Shown here: positions 26,728 to 35,010 of the stretch, piece after piece
Layout of the letters: each line of letters begins with the position of its first letter
Numbering within the stretch: position 1 is the first letter of the stretch
Assembly (NCBI GenBank): GCA_048595745.1
Contig: CP184361.1
DNA: 64,000 nucleotides
Source of the DNA: Aquipseudomonas alcaligenes_A
GTDB lineage: Bacteria > Pseudomonadota > Gammaproteobacteria > Pseudomonadales > Pseudomonadaceae
Direction: 5' to 3' (one strand)
Translations under genes and position numbers: made by a program
The notes under the pieces: generated by a model
Databases searched by the model: none
What the model saw: only the letters and a program-made list of their open reading frames with translations
What the model was told of the DNA's origin: nothing

Positions 26728-28170
26728 TCAGAGCAGGAACAGCGTCGCGAGCCCCAGGAAGATGAAGAAACCACCGCTGTCGGTCATCGCGGTGATCATC
26801 ACGCTGGCGCCCATCGCAGGATCTCGCCCCATACGCATCAGCGTCATGGGAATCAAAACCCCCATGAGCGCCGCCAGCAGCAGGTTGAGCGTCATGGCCC
26901 CGGTCATCACCAGGCCGAGCGACCAGCTGCCATACAGCAGGTAGGCAACTACACCGATCACCCCCCCCCAGAGCACACCATTGATCAGCGCCACCCCCAG
27001 CTCCTTGCGCATCAGACGCGAGGTGTTGCCGGTGCTGACCTGATCCAGTGCCAGGGCACGCACGATCATGGTGATGGTCTGGTTGCCCGAGTTACCACCG
27101 ATACCCGCCACGATCGGCATCAGGGCGGCCAACGCCACCAGTTTTTCGATGGAACCCTCGAACAGACCAATCACCCGAGAAGCGATAAAGGCCGTGATCA
27201 GGTTGATGGCCAGCCACGCCCAGCGGTTGCCAACCGACTTCCACACGGAGGCGAAGATATCCTCTTCCTCGCGCAGACCGGCCATGTTGAGCACTTCGCT
27301 CTCGCTCTCTTCACGGATCAGGTCGACCATCTCGTCGATGGTCAGACGACCAATCAGCCGCCCCTCTCCATCCACGACCGGCGCGGAAATCAGGTCATAG
27401 CGCTCGAAGGCCTGCGCCGCGTCGTGAGCGTCTTCGCCGGGCTGGAAACTCACCGGATCACTGGCCATCACCTCACCGACCTGTTTGTCGGGGTCGTTGA
27501 CCAGCAGACGCTTGATTGGCAGGACACCCTTGAGCACGCCGTCATAGTCGACCACGAACAGCTTGTCGGTGTGCCCCGGCAGCTCCTTGAGGCGGCGCAG
27601 ATAGCGCAGCACCACCTCCAGACTGACGTCCTCGCGAATGGTGACCATCTCGAAGTCCATCAGCGCGCCGACCTGGTCATCCTCGTAGGACAGCGCCGAA
27701 CGCACGCGCTCACGCTGCTGTGCGTCGAGCGACTCCATGAGTTCGAGCACCACGTCACGCGGCAACTCCGGCGCCAGGTCCGCCAGCTCATCCGCATCCA
27801 TCTCCTTGGCCGCAGCGAGGATTTCATGGTCATCCATGTCCGCGATCAGCGACTCACGGACCGCATCGGACACTTCGAGGAGGATGTCACCGTCACGCTC
27901 GGCCTTGACCAGTTGCCAGACGGTCAGGCGATCAGCCAGCGGAAGGGCTTCGAGAATATGGGCAACGTCGGCGGAGTGCAGCTCATCGAGCTTGCGCTGC
28001 AGCTCAGCGAGGTTCTGGCGATGGACCAGGTTTTCCACCAGGTCACGGTGCAGGCCTTCCTGGCGGTGAGTCAGGCCCTCCACAAGCTTATGGCGATGCA
28101 ACAGATCGACCACCTGTGCGAGGCGATCCTGCAGGCTCTCTTGCGGCTTTTTGGCTTCTACTTCAGTCAT
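26728..28170 (-). CDS. mgtE: Magnesium transporter MgtE
   Basis: A 480-residue inner-membrane Mg2+ channel. Order: N-terminal MgtE_N superhelix (about 35-145), two CBS domains (about 165-285, with ISAPVVDGEGRLIGRLT), a plug helix, then five membrane helices from about residue 315. The pore signature MPIVAGIGGNSGNQ, with the Mg2+-binding Asp later in MITAMTDSGGFF, is intact. Cytosolic Mg2+ bound at the N and CBS domains closes the channel. Its 5' side faces the DUF4124 gene across 311 bases. Confidence 0.96.
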   Translation of the reverse strand: MTEVEAKKPQESLQDRLAQVVDLLHRHKLVEGLTHRQEGLHRDLVENLVHRQNLAELQRKLDELHSADVAHILEALPLADRLTVWQLVKAERDGDILLEVSDAVRESLIADMDDHEILAAAKEMDADELADLAPELPRDVVLELMESLDAQQRERVRSALSYEDDQVGALMDFEMVTIREDVSLEVVLRYLRRLKELPGHTDKLFVVDYDGVLKGVLPIKRLLVNDPDKQVGEVMASDPVSFQPGEDAHDAAQAFERYDLISAPVVDGEGRLIGRLTIDEMVDLIREESESEVLNMAGLREEEDIFASVWKSVGNRWAWLAINLITAFIASRVIGLFEGSIEKLVALAALMPIVAGIGGNSGNQTITMIVRALALDQVSTGNTSRLMRKELGVALINGVLWGGVIGVVAYLLYGSWSLGLVMTGAMTLNLLLAALMGVLIPMTLMRMGRDPAMGASVMITAMTDSGGFFIFLGLATLFLL

Positions 28171-28481
28171 ACGGCACGCTCCACCCCAGCAGCAGGGCGC
28201 GCCGCGGGGCTCAATCGATCAGATCGGGCGAAAGGAAATTTGAGTAACTACTGGGTAAGTCCATGGTGGTTATCCACAAGCCCCGGCGGGGCTGACACGA
28301 CAATGATAGCACCGCGACCTGTTTCGGCGCGACAAAATCGAGCCTAGAACAAGCGCTTGCGCTATTTTCTTAGACCAGCACACAACCTGCTTTTCCGACG
28401 CATGCGTCAGATCACAAGACACGCTGGCAACATCGAAAAGCGGGACTAGGCTGCAATGGCACTCGTCAAGGAGGACGAATC
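28171..28481. other. Divergent intergenic region
   Basis: 311 bases between mgtE and the DUF4124 gene. I see no gene or RNA in it. It must hold two divergent promoters; a palindromic AAGCGCTT core near 28351 and the T-rich run following it stand out, but I cannot assign boxes with confidence. Confidence 0.5.
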
Positions 28482-28985
28482 ATGCAGCGCTCAATCTGCG
28501 CAGGAATTTGCGCACTTCTGCTCTACCCTTCCGCCCCGGCATCCGCCTCCACGGTCTTCCGCTGCGAAGACAGCAAAGGCCACATCACCTACACACTGCA
28601 TGGCTGCCCGGACAGCGCCAGCCAGGATCTGCAGGAAGCCCACAACCCCACGCCCGGCAAAGGCAAGGCCGTGCCCCTGGCCAAGACCAAGAAGCCGCGC
28701 AGCAAGGCCAAGAGCAAAGAGAAGGATGAACAGTTGGTCGTAGTCGGCACCAAGCAGGACGGCTGCGGCAACCAACTCAGCAGCAGCGAACGGCGCCGCG
28801 CCGTGATTCGCCAGCAGATCCGCAGCGGGATGACCCAGCGCGACGTGGAGAGCGCGCTCGGCAAGCCTGACAAGATCACCACCAACGACGGCCAGACCCG
28901 CTATCACTATGCCGACGACAAGGGCAACAAACGCCAGGTGAACTTCGACGAATACGGCTGCGTGAAGAAAAAAGGCAAACGCTGA
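28482..28985 (+). CDS. Exported DUF4124 protein with a BamE-like C-terminus
   Basis: A 167-residue protein with SD AAGGAGG. A Sec signal (MQRSICAGICALLLYPSAPA) is followed by a DUF4124 motif (VFRCEDSKGHITYTLHGCP) with two cysteines likely to form a disulphide. A Lys/Arg-rich linker spans about residues 50-85. The C-terminal part (IRSGMTQRDVESALGKPDKI, then RYHYADDKGNKRQVNFDEYG) has the SmpA/OmlA-type fold. It is probably periplasmic; function unknown. Confidence 0.85.
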   Translation: MQRSICAGICALLLYPSAPASASTVFRCEDSKGHITYTLHGCPDSASQDLQEAHNPTPGKGKAVPLAKTKKPRSKAKSKEKDEQLVVVGTKQDGCGNQLSSSERRRAVIRQQIRSGMTQRDVESALGKPDKITTNDGQTRYHYADDKGNKRQVNFDEYGCVKKKGKR

Positions 28986-28990
28986 AAAGA

Positions 28991-29020
28991 CAAAAGGCCC
29001 GCATCGCTGCGAGCCTTTTG
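28991..29020. terminator. Terminator shared by DUF4124 gene and tRNA-Arg
   Basis: A 13-base imperfect stem (28991-29003 with 29008-29020, one C-A mismatch) with TCGC loop and CAAAA/TTTTG flanks. It lies 5 bases after both the plus-strand DUF4124 gene and the minus-strand tRNA-Arg and can serve both. Confidence 0.8.
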
Positions 29021-29025
29021 CTGTA

Positions 29026-29102
29026 TGGCGCACTCAGGAGGATTCGAACCTCCGACCGCCCGGTTCGTAGCCGGGTACTCTATCCAGCTGAGCTATGAGT
29101 GC
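29026..29102 (-). tRNA. tRNA-Arg(ACG), copy 1
   Basis: 77 bases with encoded CCA. Acceptor GCACTCA/TGAGTGC; anticodon arm CCCGG-CTACGAA-CCGGG gives ACG, which reads CGU, CGC and CGA after A-to-I editing. The sequence appears identical to copy 2. Confidence 0.97.
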
Positions 29103-29110
29103 GTGTGGCG

Positions 29111-29138
29111 CTTTTAGACCAGTTCACCGCTGGTTGAA
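29111..29138 (-). promoter_or_regulatory. Promoter-like sequence before tRNA-Arg copy 1
   Basis: TTCAAC (29138-29133), 16-bp spacer, TAAAAG (29116-29111), then CGCC. It has the same layout as the promoter before copy 2, supporting duplication of a complete promoter-tRNA-hairpin unit. Confidence 0.45.
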
Positions 29139-29142
29139 ACAA

Positions 29143-29168
29143 AATGGCCTGCATCGCTGCAAGCCATT
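29143..29168 (-). terminator. Degenerate hairpin after tRNA-Arg copy 2
   Basis: AATGGC-C-TGCA (29143-29153), TCGC loop, TGCA-A-GCCATT (29158-29168). It keeps the fold and the C-A mismatch position of the hairpin at 28991-29020, but the paired bases differ, and it lacks a good U-tract. Likely a weakened terminator or processing hairpin. Confidence 0.5.
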
Positions 29169-29174
29169 CCAAAA

Positions 29175-29251
29175 TGGCGCACTCAGGAGGATTCGAACCT
29201 CCGACCGCCCGGTTCGTAGCCGGGTACTCTATCCAGCTGAGCTATGAGTGC
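29175..29251 (-). tRNA. tRNA-Arg(ACG), copy 2
   Basis: 77 bases with encoded CCA, same sequence as copy 1 149 bases away. Anticodon ACG. It is the promoter-proximal copy of the tandem pair. Confidence 0.97.
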
Positions 29252-29262
29252 GTGGGTTGCGC

Positions 29263-29290
29263 ATTTTAGTGATCTTAACCATCAGGTCAA
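29263..29290 (-). promoter_or_regulatory. Sigma-70 promoter of tRNA-Arg copy 2
   Basis: TTGACC (29290-29285), 16-bp spacer, TAAAAT (29268-29263), then GCGC. Strong match to both boxes, 11 bases before the tRNA. Confidence 0.7.
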
Positions 29291-29355
29291 GCACTTTTCC
29301 GAATAATTTCAATAACTTATCGGACTTAGCGCAAACACAACCAAGGTTGTGAATA

Positions 29356-29446
29356 TGGCGGAGAAGGGGGGATTCGAACCCCCGACACCCTTTTGAGGTG
29401 TACTCCCTTAGCAGGGGAGCGCCTTCGGCCACTCGGCCACCTCTCC
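29356..29446 (-). tRNA. tRNA-Ser(GCT)
   Basis: A 91-base class II tRNA with a long variable arm (ACACC/GGTGT pairs) and encoded CCA. Acceptor GGAGAGG pairs with CTTCTCC with one G-U; anticodon arm CTCCC-CTGCTAA-GGGAG gives GCT for AGC/AGU codons. Confidence 0.96.
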
Positions 29447-29460
29447 GCAACACGGGGCGC

Positions 29461-29488
29461 ATGATAACCATGTTTTCCCCGTTTGCAA
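29461..29488 (-). promoter_or_regulatory. Sigma-70 promoter of tRNA-Ser
   Basis: TTGCAA (29488-29483), 16-bp spacer, TATCAT (29466-29461), then GCGCCCC. It lies in the short gap after rsmA, which is on the same strand. Confidence 0.6.
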
Positions 29489-29508
29489 AGACAAAATTTC
29501 GAGAAAAA

Positions 29509-29694
29509 TTAGTGGCTTGGTTCGTCGCCCTTCTCTTTCTGGATGCGCTGGTAAATCTCTTCGCGGTGCACGGCGACTTCCTTGGGAGCATTGACGCCAA
29601 TGCGCACCTGATTACCTTTCACGCCCAACACGGTGACGGTGACATCATCACCCACCATCAGGGTCTCTCCGACCCGGCGAGTCAGAATCAGCAT
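29509..29694 (-). CDS. rsmA: Carbon storage / post-transcriptional regulator RsmA (CsrA)
   Basis: A 61-residue CsrA-family protein, [18 protein letters not shown] at the start, with the RNA-binding residues Leu4/Arg6 of strand 1 and the [10 protein letters not shown] segment containing Arg44. The dimer binds GGA motifs in leaders and represses translation; small RNAs RsmY/Z sequester it. Length is the same as P. aeruginosa RsmA. SD AAGGAG precedes the ATG. The order alaS-lysC-rsmA-tRNA-Ser-tRNA-Arg agrees with what I recall for P. aeruginosa. Confidence 0.97.
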
Positions 29695-29833
29695 TCCTTT
29701 CTCCTTACGGATTCAATTACGGGACAACAGTCTGCAGAAATAAAATGGTGGCAGCCCCGCGCATATCAAGTGCGACGCCTTCACCCAAGTATTGACCAGC
29801 CCGGACAAAAGGAAAGTTCCTCGCCAAACCGAC

Positions 29834-29868
29834 CAAAAAAACGAAAGGCGCGGATCGCCGCGCCTTTC
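29834..29868 (-). terminator. Terminator of lysC
   Basis: A perfect 11-bp stem (29843-29853 with 29858-29868), ATCG loop, followed on the minus strand by a run of seven T. It lies 10 bases after lysC, so rsmA has its own promoter in the following 140 bases. Confidence 0.93.
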
Positions 29869-29878
29869 AGGTAGAGCA

Positions 29879-31117
29879 TCACTCGGCCTGTCGGGCCGGA
29901 GCGTCCAGATCGAAGGCGGTGTGCAGCGCGCGCACGGCCAGCTCCAGGTACTTCTCTTCGATGACCACGGAGACCTTGATCTCGGAGGTGGAGATCATCT
30001 GGATATTGATGGTTTCCTTGGCCAGCGCCTCGAACATGCGGCTGGCGACACCGGCGTGCGAACGCATGCCGACACCCACGATGGAGACCTTGGCGATATT
30101 GGTGTCGCCGATTACCTCGCGAGCACCCAGCTCGCGCGCGGTGTTCTCCAACACGCCCATGGCGTTGTTGTAGTCGTTGCGGTGCACGGTGAAGGTGAAG
30201 TCGGTGGTGTTATCGTGCGCCACGTTCTGCACGATCATGTCCACTTCGATGTTCGCGGCGCTGATCGGGCCGAGGATCTTGAAGGCCACGCCGGGGATAT
30301 CCGGTACGCCACGGATGGTCAGCTTGGCTTCGTCGCGATTGAAGGCGATGCCGGAGATGATCGGCTGTTCCATGGATTCCTCTTCATCAAGGGTAATGAG
30401 GGTGCCCGGACCCTCCTGGAAGCTGTGCAGCACGCGCAGCGGGACGTTGTACTTGCCGGCGAACTCCACCGAGCGGATCTGCAGGACCTTGGAGCCGAGG
30501 CTGGCCATTTCCAGCATCTCCTCGAAGGTGATCTTGTCCAGGCGCTGGGCCTTGGCCACCACGCGAGGATCGGTGGTGTAGACGCCATCGACGTCGGTGT
30601 AGATCTGGCACTCGTCGGCTTTCAGCGCTGCGGCCAGGGCCACGCCAGTGGTGTCGGAGCCGCCACGACCGAGCGTGGTGATATTGCCTTGCTCGTCCAC
30701 GCCCTGGAAGCCGGCAACCACCACGACCTTACCGGCCTTGAGGTCGGCACGGATCTTCTGGTCGTCGATCTGCAGGATGCGCGCCTTGGTGTGCGCACTG
30801 TCGGTGAGGATGCGCACCTGGTTACCGGTGTAGGACACCGCCGGCACGCCGCGCTGGATCAGGGCCATGGCCAGCAGGGCGATGGTTACCTGCTCGCCGG
30901 TGGAGACCATCACGTCCAGCTCGCGCGGAACCGGCTGGCCGTCGCTGACCTGCTTGGCCAGGTCGATCAGACGATTGGTCTCGCCGCTCATGGCGGAAAC
31001 CACGACGACGATGTCGTCGCCGCGCTCGCGGAATTTCTTCACCTTCTCGGCCACCTGCTGGATACGCTCCACGGTGCCGACTGAGGTGCCCCCAAACTTC
31101 TGTACGATCAAAGCCAT
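29879..31117 (-). CDS. lysC: Aspartate kinase
   Basis: A 412-residue aspartokinase, the first enzyme of the Lys/Thr/Met pathway, phosphorylating aspartate. The kinase domain starts ALIVQKFGGTSVGTVERIQ and contains GRGGSDTTGVALAAAL. The C-terminal third holds two ACT domains (AFNRDEAKLTIRGVPDIPG and AKVSIVGVGMRSHAGVA) that bind feedback inhibitors. Start ATG 31117 gives the 412-residue length of the P. aeruginosa enzyme; the frame is open 12 codons further upstream without support. It lies 102 bases downstream of alaS on the same strand. Confidence 0.96.
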   Translation of the reverse strand: MALIVQKFGGTSVGTVERIQQVAEKVKKFRERGDDIVVVVSAMSGETNRLIDLAKQVSDGQPVPRELDVMVSTGEQVTIALLAMALIQRGVPAVSYTGNQVRILTDSAHTKARILQIDDQKIRADLKAGKVVVVAGFQGVDEQGNITTLGRGGSDTTGVALAAALKADECQIYTDVDGVYTTDPRVVAKAQRLDKITFEEMLEMASLGSKVLQIRSVEFAGKYNVPLRVLHSFQEGPGTLITLDEEESMEQPIISGIAFNRDEAKLTIRGVPDIPGVAFKILGPISAANIEVDMIVQNVAHDNTTDFTFTVHRNDYNNAMGVLENTARELGAREVIGDTNIAKVSIVGVGMRSHAGVASRMFEALAKETINIQMISTSEIKVSVVIEEKYLELAVRALHTAFDLDAPARQAE

Positions 31118-31180
31118 GTCAAAAAGCCGCCTGATTCCTCGAAGGGCGCCCATTAAACCCGCATCGGGTCACACTGCCAA

Positions 31181-31204
31181 GGCCCGCCGGACGCACTGCG
31201 GGCC
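31181..31204 (-). other. GC hairpin between alaS and lysC
   Basis: GGCCCGC (31181-31187) can pair with GCGGGCC (31198-31204). There is no U-tract, so it is not a normal terminator; alaS and lysC may be partly co-transcribed. Confidence 0.3.
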
Positions 31205-31219
31205 CTGGTTTCGCTGCCT

Positions 31220-33844
31220 TTAGGCGCCTTGTTCGACGAAGGTCGCCGCCAGTGCCAGCGCCTCGTCCAGCTTGCCGGCATCGACGCCACCGCCCTGGGC
31301 CATGTCCGGGCGACCACCGCCCTTGCCACCCACGGCGGCGGCAGCTTGACGCATCAGGTCGCCGGCCTTGAGCTTGGCGGTCAGGTCCTGGGTGACGCCA
31401 GCAACCAGCACCACCTTGTCCTCGAATACGCCACCGAGCAGGATCACCGCACTGCCGAGCTTGTTCTTCAGTTGGTCGACCATGGCCAGCAGGGCCTTGC
31501 CGTCCAGACCGTCGAGACGCGCGGCCAGCACTTTGACGCCCTTGACGTCCACGGCCGAACCGGCCAAGTCGTTGCCGGCGGCGCTGGCGGCCTTGGCCTT
31601 GAGCTGCTCCAGCTCCTTCTCCAACTGGCGGTTGCGCTCGATCAGGCCGGACAGCTTGTCCAGCACGTTGTCGCGGCTGCCCTTGACCAGCACGGCCGCT
31701 TCTTTCAGCTGCTCTTCCGCGCCGTTCAGCCAGGCCAGCGCAGCAGCGCCGGTAACGCCCTCGATACGACGCACGCCGGCGGCCACACCGCCTTCGCTGG
31801 TGATCTTGAACAGGCCGATGTCGCCGGTACGCGAGACATGGGTACCGCCGCACAGCTCGACGGAGAAACCGCCACCCATGGTCAGCACGCGCACGTCATC
31901 GCCGTATTTCTCGCCGAACAGCGCCATGGCGCCCTTGGCCTTGGCGGTCTCGATATCGGTTTCTTCGGTCTCGACCGCGGAGTTCTTGCGAATCTCGGCG
32001 TTGACCAGCTCTTCCAGCGCTTTCAGCTGCTCGGGCTTGATCGCCTCGAAGTGGCTGAAGTCGAAGCGCAGGCGCTGGCTATCGACCAGCGAGCCCTTCT
32101 GCTGCACGTGCTCGCCCAGCACCTGGCGCAGCGCGGCGTGCAGCAGGTGGGTGGCCGAGTGGTTCAGCGCAGTGGCCTGGCGCACCGAGGCGTCGACTTC
32201 GGCTTTCAGCAAAGTGCCGACGGACAGGCCGCCCTTGGCCACCACGCCGTGGTGCAGGAAGGCGCCGCCAGCCTTGGTGGTATCGCGCACGTCGAAGCGC
32301 ACACCGGCGCTTTCCAGGAAGCCGCAATCACCGACCTGGCCACCGGACTCGGCGTAGAACGGGGTCTGATCCAGCACCACCACACCCTCCTCGCCCTCGG
32401 CGAGGCTGTCGACGGCGGCGCCGGCCTTGAACAGGGCGACGATCTTGCCGCTGCCGCTGGTGCCCTGGTAGCCGAGGAAGACGGTGTCGCTGTCGACCTT
32501 GACCAGGCTGTTGTAGTCCATGCCGAAGGAGCTGGCGGAACGGGCGCGCTCGCGCTGGGCCTCCATCTCGCGCTCGAAGCCTTCTTCATCGAGGGTCAGT
32601 TCACGCTCGCGGGCGATGTCGCCGGTCAGGTCGACCGGGAAGCCGTAGGTGTCATACAGCTTGAACACCACGTCACCAGGAATGACGCTGCCCTTGAGTT
32701 CGGCCAGGTCCTGCTCGAGGATCTTCAGGCCCTGCTCCAGGGTCTTGGCGAACTGCTCTTCTTCGGTCTTCAGCACGCGCTCGATGTGCGCCTGCTGCTG
32801 TTTCAGTTCGGGGAAGGCTTCACCCATCTCGGCCACCAGCGCGGCGACGATCTGGTAGAAGAAGCTGCCCTTGGCGCCCAGCTTGTTACCGTGGCGGCAG
32901 GCGCGGCGGATGATGCGGCGCAGCACGTAGCCACGGCCTTCATTGGACGGGGTCACACCGTCGGCGATCAGGAAGCCGCAGGAGCGGATGTGGTCGGCGA
33001 CGACTTTCAGCGAAGCCTGGCCTTCGTTGGCGCAGCCGATGGCCTTGGCCGCGGCATTCAGCAGGCTCTGGAACAGGTCGATCTCGTAGTTCGAGTTGAC
33101 GTGCTGCAGTACCGCGCTGATGCGCTCCAGGCCCATGCCGGTGTCCACGCTCGGCGCCGGCAGCGGGTGCAGCACGCCGTCCGCGGTACGGTTGAACTGC
33201 ATGAACACGTTGTTCCAGATCTCGATGTAGCGGTCGCCATCTTCCTCCGGAGAGCCGGGCGGGCCGCCCCAGATGTGCTCGCCGTGGTCGTAGAAGATCT
33301 CGGTGCAGGGGCCGCATGGGCCGGTATCACCCATGGCCCAGAAGTTGTCGGAGGCGTACGGCGCGCCCTTGTTGTCACCGATGCGCACCATGCGCTCGGC
33401 CGGGATGCCGACTTCCTGGGTCCAGATGTCATAGGCCTCGTCGTCGGTGGCGTAGACGGTGACCCAGAGCTTTTCCTTCGGCAGGTTCAGCCACTTTTCG
33501 CTGGTCAGGAATTCCCAGGCGTAGGTGATGGCGTCGCGCTTGAAATAGTCGCCGAAGCTGAAGTTGCCCAGCATTTCGAAGAAAGTGTGGTGGCGCGCGG
33601 TGTAGCCGACGTTTTCCAGGTCGTTGTGCTTGCCGCCGGCGCGCACACACTTCTGGCTGGTGGTAGCGCGGGTGTAGGCACGCTTCTCCAGGCCCAGGAA
33701 GCAGTCCTTGAACTGGTTCATGCCGGCGTTGGTGAACAACAGGGTCGGGTCGTTCGCGGGGATCAGCGAACTGGAGGCGACGCGGGTGTGCCCCTTCTCT
33801 TCGAAGAAGCGGAGGAAGGCTTCACGGATTTCTGCGCTTTTCAT
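31220..33844 (-). CDS. alaS: Alanyl-tRNA synthetase
   Basis: An 874-residue class II synthetase. The catalytic domain begins with FLRFFEEKGHTRVASSSLIP and contains motif 2 (about residues 70-80, ENVGYTARHHTFFEMLGNFS); the editing domain has zinc ligands in LNHSATHLLHAAL and VELCGGTHVSRTGDIG; a coiled-coil and C-Ala domain with a Gly-rich end (AAVGGKGGGRPDMAQGGG) close the protein. Start ATG 33844 (MKSAEIREAFL) gives the same length as the P. aeruginosa enzyme. The 154-base gap to aruE holds its promoter. Confidence 0.97.
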   Translation of the reverse strand: MKSAEIREAFLRFFEEKGHTRVASSSLIPANDPTLLFTNAGMNQFKDCFLGLEKRAYTRATTSQKCVRAGGKHNDLENVGYTARHHTFFEMLGNFSFGDYFKRDAITYAWEFLTSEKWLNLPKEKLWVTVYATDDEAYDIWTQEVGIPAERMVRIGDNKGAPYASDNFWAMGDTGPCGPCTEIFYDHGEHIWGGPPGSPEEDGDRYIEIWNNVFMQFNRTADGVLHPLPAPSVDTGMGLERISAVLQHVNSNYEIDLFQSLLNAAAKAIGCANEGQASLKVVADHIRSCGFLIADGVTPSNEGRGYVLRRIIRRACRHGNKLGAKGSFFYQIVAALVAEMGEAFPELKQQQAHIERVLKTEEEQFAKTLEQGLKILEQDLAELKGSVIPGDVVFKLYDTYGFPVDLTGDIARERELTLDEEGFEREMEAQRERARSASSFGMDYNSLVKVDSDTVFLGYQGTSGSGKIVALFKAGAAVDSLAEGEEGVVVLDQTPFYAESGGQVGDCGFLESAGVRFDVRDTTKAGGAFLHHGVVAKGGLSVGTLLKAEVDASVRQATALNHSATHLLHAALRQVLGEHVQQKGSLVDSQRLRFDFSHFEAIKPEQLKALEELVNAEIRKNSAVETEETDIETAKAKGAMALFGEKYGDDVRVLTMGGGFSVELCGGTHVSRTGDIGLFKITSEGGVAAGVRRIEGVTGAAALAWLNGAEEQLKEAAVLVKGSRDNVLDKLSGLIERNRQLEKELEQLKAKAASAAGNDLAGSAVDVKGVKVLAARLDGLDGKALLAMVDQLKNKLGSAVILLGGVFEDKVVLVAGVTQDLTAKLKAGDLMRQAAAAVGGKGGGRPDMAQGGGVDAGKLDEALALAATFVEQGA

Positions 33845-33998
33845 TGATTTCATCCAGGCAAACGACAGCACGGCAAACGCCGGCAAAGGGCCGCATTATA
33901 TCGGCCCGGCGCTGCAGGGACAGCCCGTTTGCGGGGAATTTGGATAGAAAGCCTCTATCGGGCCACCTTGTGACCCGAATCCGCCACGCAGAGCCGTG

Positions 33999-34991
33999 TC
34001 AGAGTGAGGTAGGGACGATCAGGATGCCGGCGCGCAGGCCGTTCTTGACCTTGGGATTGGGGAAGATGATGCGCGCGCCCTCCTCCTCCACCAGCCAGCG
34101 GGTACCGGCGATGTCCTCGGCCAGCAGGAACCCCTGCTCCAGCTCGGTGAAGTTCTCGATGTCGGCCGGCAGGTGCAGCTTGAAGGCATCGCTGTGCTTG
34201 ATCACCTCGCGCGACACGGCAAATAGCTGCATGCCGTCCAGCGAGTCGGCCTGAGGCTCGCAATTCTCCACCAGCTCGCGCAGGCGCTTCTCCAGCAGAT
34301 CGAGGTTGACCTGCTGGTTCTGGCCGAAGGGGCGCGCCTTGCCCAGCTCCAGGGTGAAAGCCTCGGCGCCCAGGCGCGCGTAGGTGTAGGAGCTGAACGT
34401 GATGCCGGTCTTGCGCTGCAGCAGTACGGCGTCGATACCGGCGGCACGCAGGCGCGCCAGCTCGGCACGCGAATGTTCGCGGCCTTCGACGTAGGGATAG
34501 AGGGCGAACTGCTCGATCTTCGAGCCGCGGATCGCCGTGTGCAGGTCATAATGCAGGCGCGCCCGGCCTTCCTTGCTGAAGAAGGCGGCCGCGAAGCGCT
34601 CCAGTTCATTGGCGCGCAGCGCCTCGAAGCCACTGCTCTGCTCATGGCGGCCATCGAACAGGCGGTTGATGTCCTGCTCCACGAAACGCTCGCCACGGCG
34701 CATGGCCTCGGGGTTGCCGAGCAGGAACAGGATGCGCGCCCTGGGCAGCAGCTGGCCTGAGGCGATGGCCTGCAACAGGCGGTCTAGCAGCTCGATCGGC
34801 GCCGTCTCGTTGCCATGGATACCGGCCGACAGCAGTAGGTCGAGACCGCTGTCATCCTGGGTGGTGGGCGTCACTTCCAGCACACCCTCGCCCAGCCAGT
34901 GCAGGCGCGCGCCCTCGCGGGTCAGCTGAATCTTCTCGGTCGGCTCGCGGCCGGCCAGGGTGAGTTCGAGCAGTTTGCCGAGGGCGAGCAT
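33999..34991 (-). CDS. aruE: Succinylglutamate desuccinylase
   Basis: A 330-residue zinc hydrolase, the last step of the arginine succinyltransferase pathway, splitting N-succinylglutamate to succinate and glutamate. Zinc ligands are His and Glu in SAGIHGNETAP (about 55-65) and His in HYDLHTAIRGS; the AstE/AspA fold ends with the C-terminal strand domain (NGLRAGILIVPTSL). It is the last gene of the operon, downstream of the small 35011-35295 gene. Confidence 0.96.
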   Translation of the reverse strand: MLALGKLLELTLAGREPTEKIQLTREGARLHWLGEGVLEVTPTTQDDSGLDLLLSAGIHGNETAPIELLDRLLQAIASGQLLPRARILFLLGNPEAMRRGERFVEQDINRLFDGRHEQSSGFEALRANELERFAAAFFSKEGRARLHYDLHTAIRGSKIEQFALYPYVEGREHSRAELARLRAAGIDAVLLQRKTGITFSSYTYARLGAEAFTLELGKARPFGQNQQVNLDLLEKRLRELVENCEPQADSLDGMQLFAVSREVIKHSDAFKLHLPADIENFTELEQGFLLAEDIAGTRWLVEEEGARIIFPNPKVKNGLRAGILIVPTSL

Positions 34992-35010
34992 GGGATTACC
35001 TCAGTCGGGC

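Noticed and set aside
31229..33847. An 872-codon plus-strand frame opposite alaS
   Set aside because: Same type of antisense shadow; alaS is complete and no start signal supports it.
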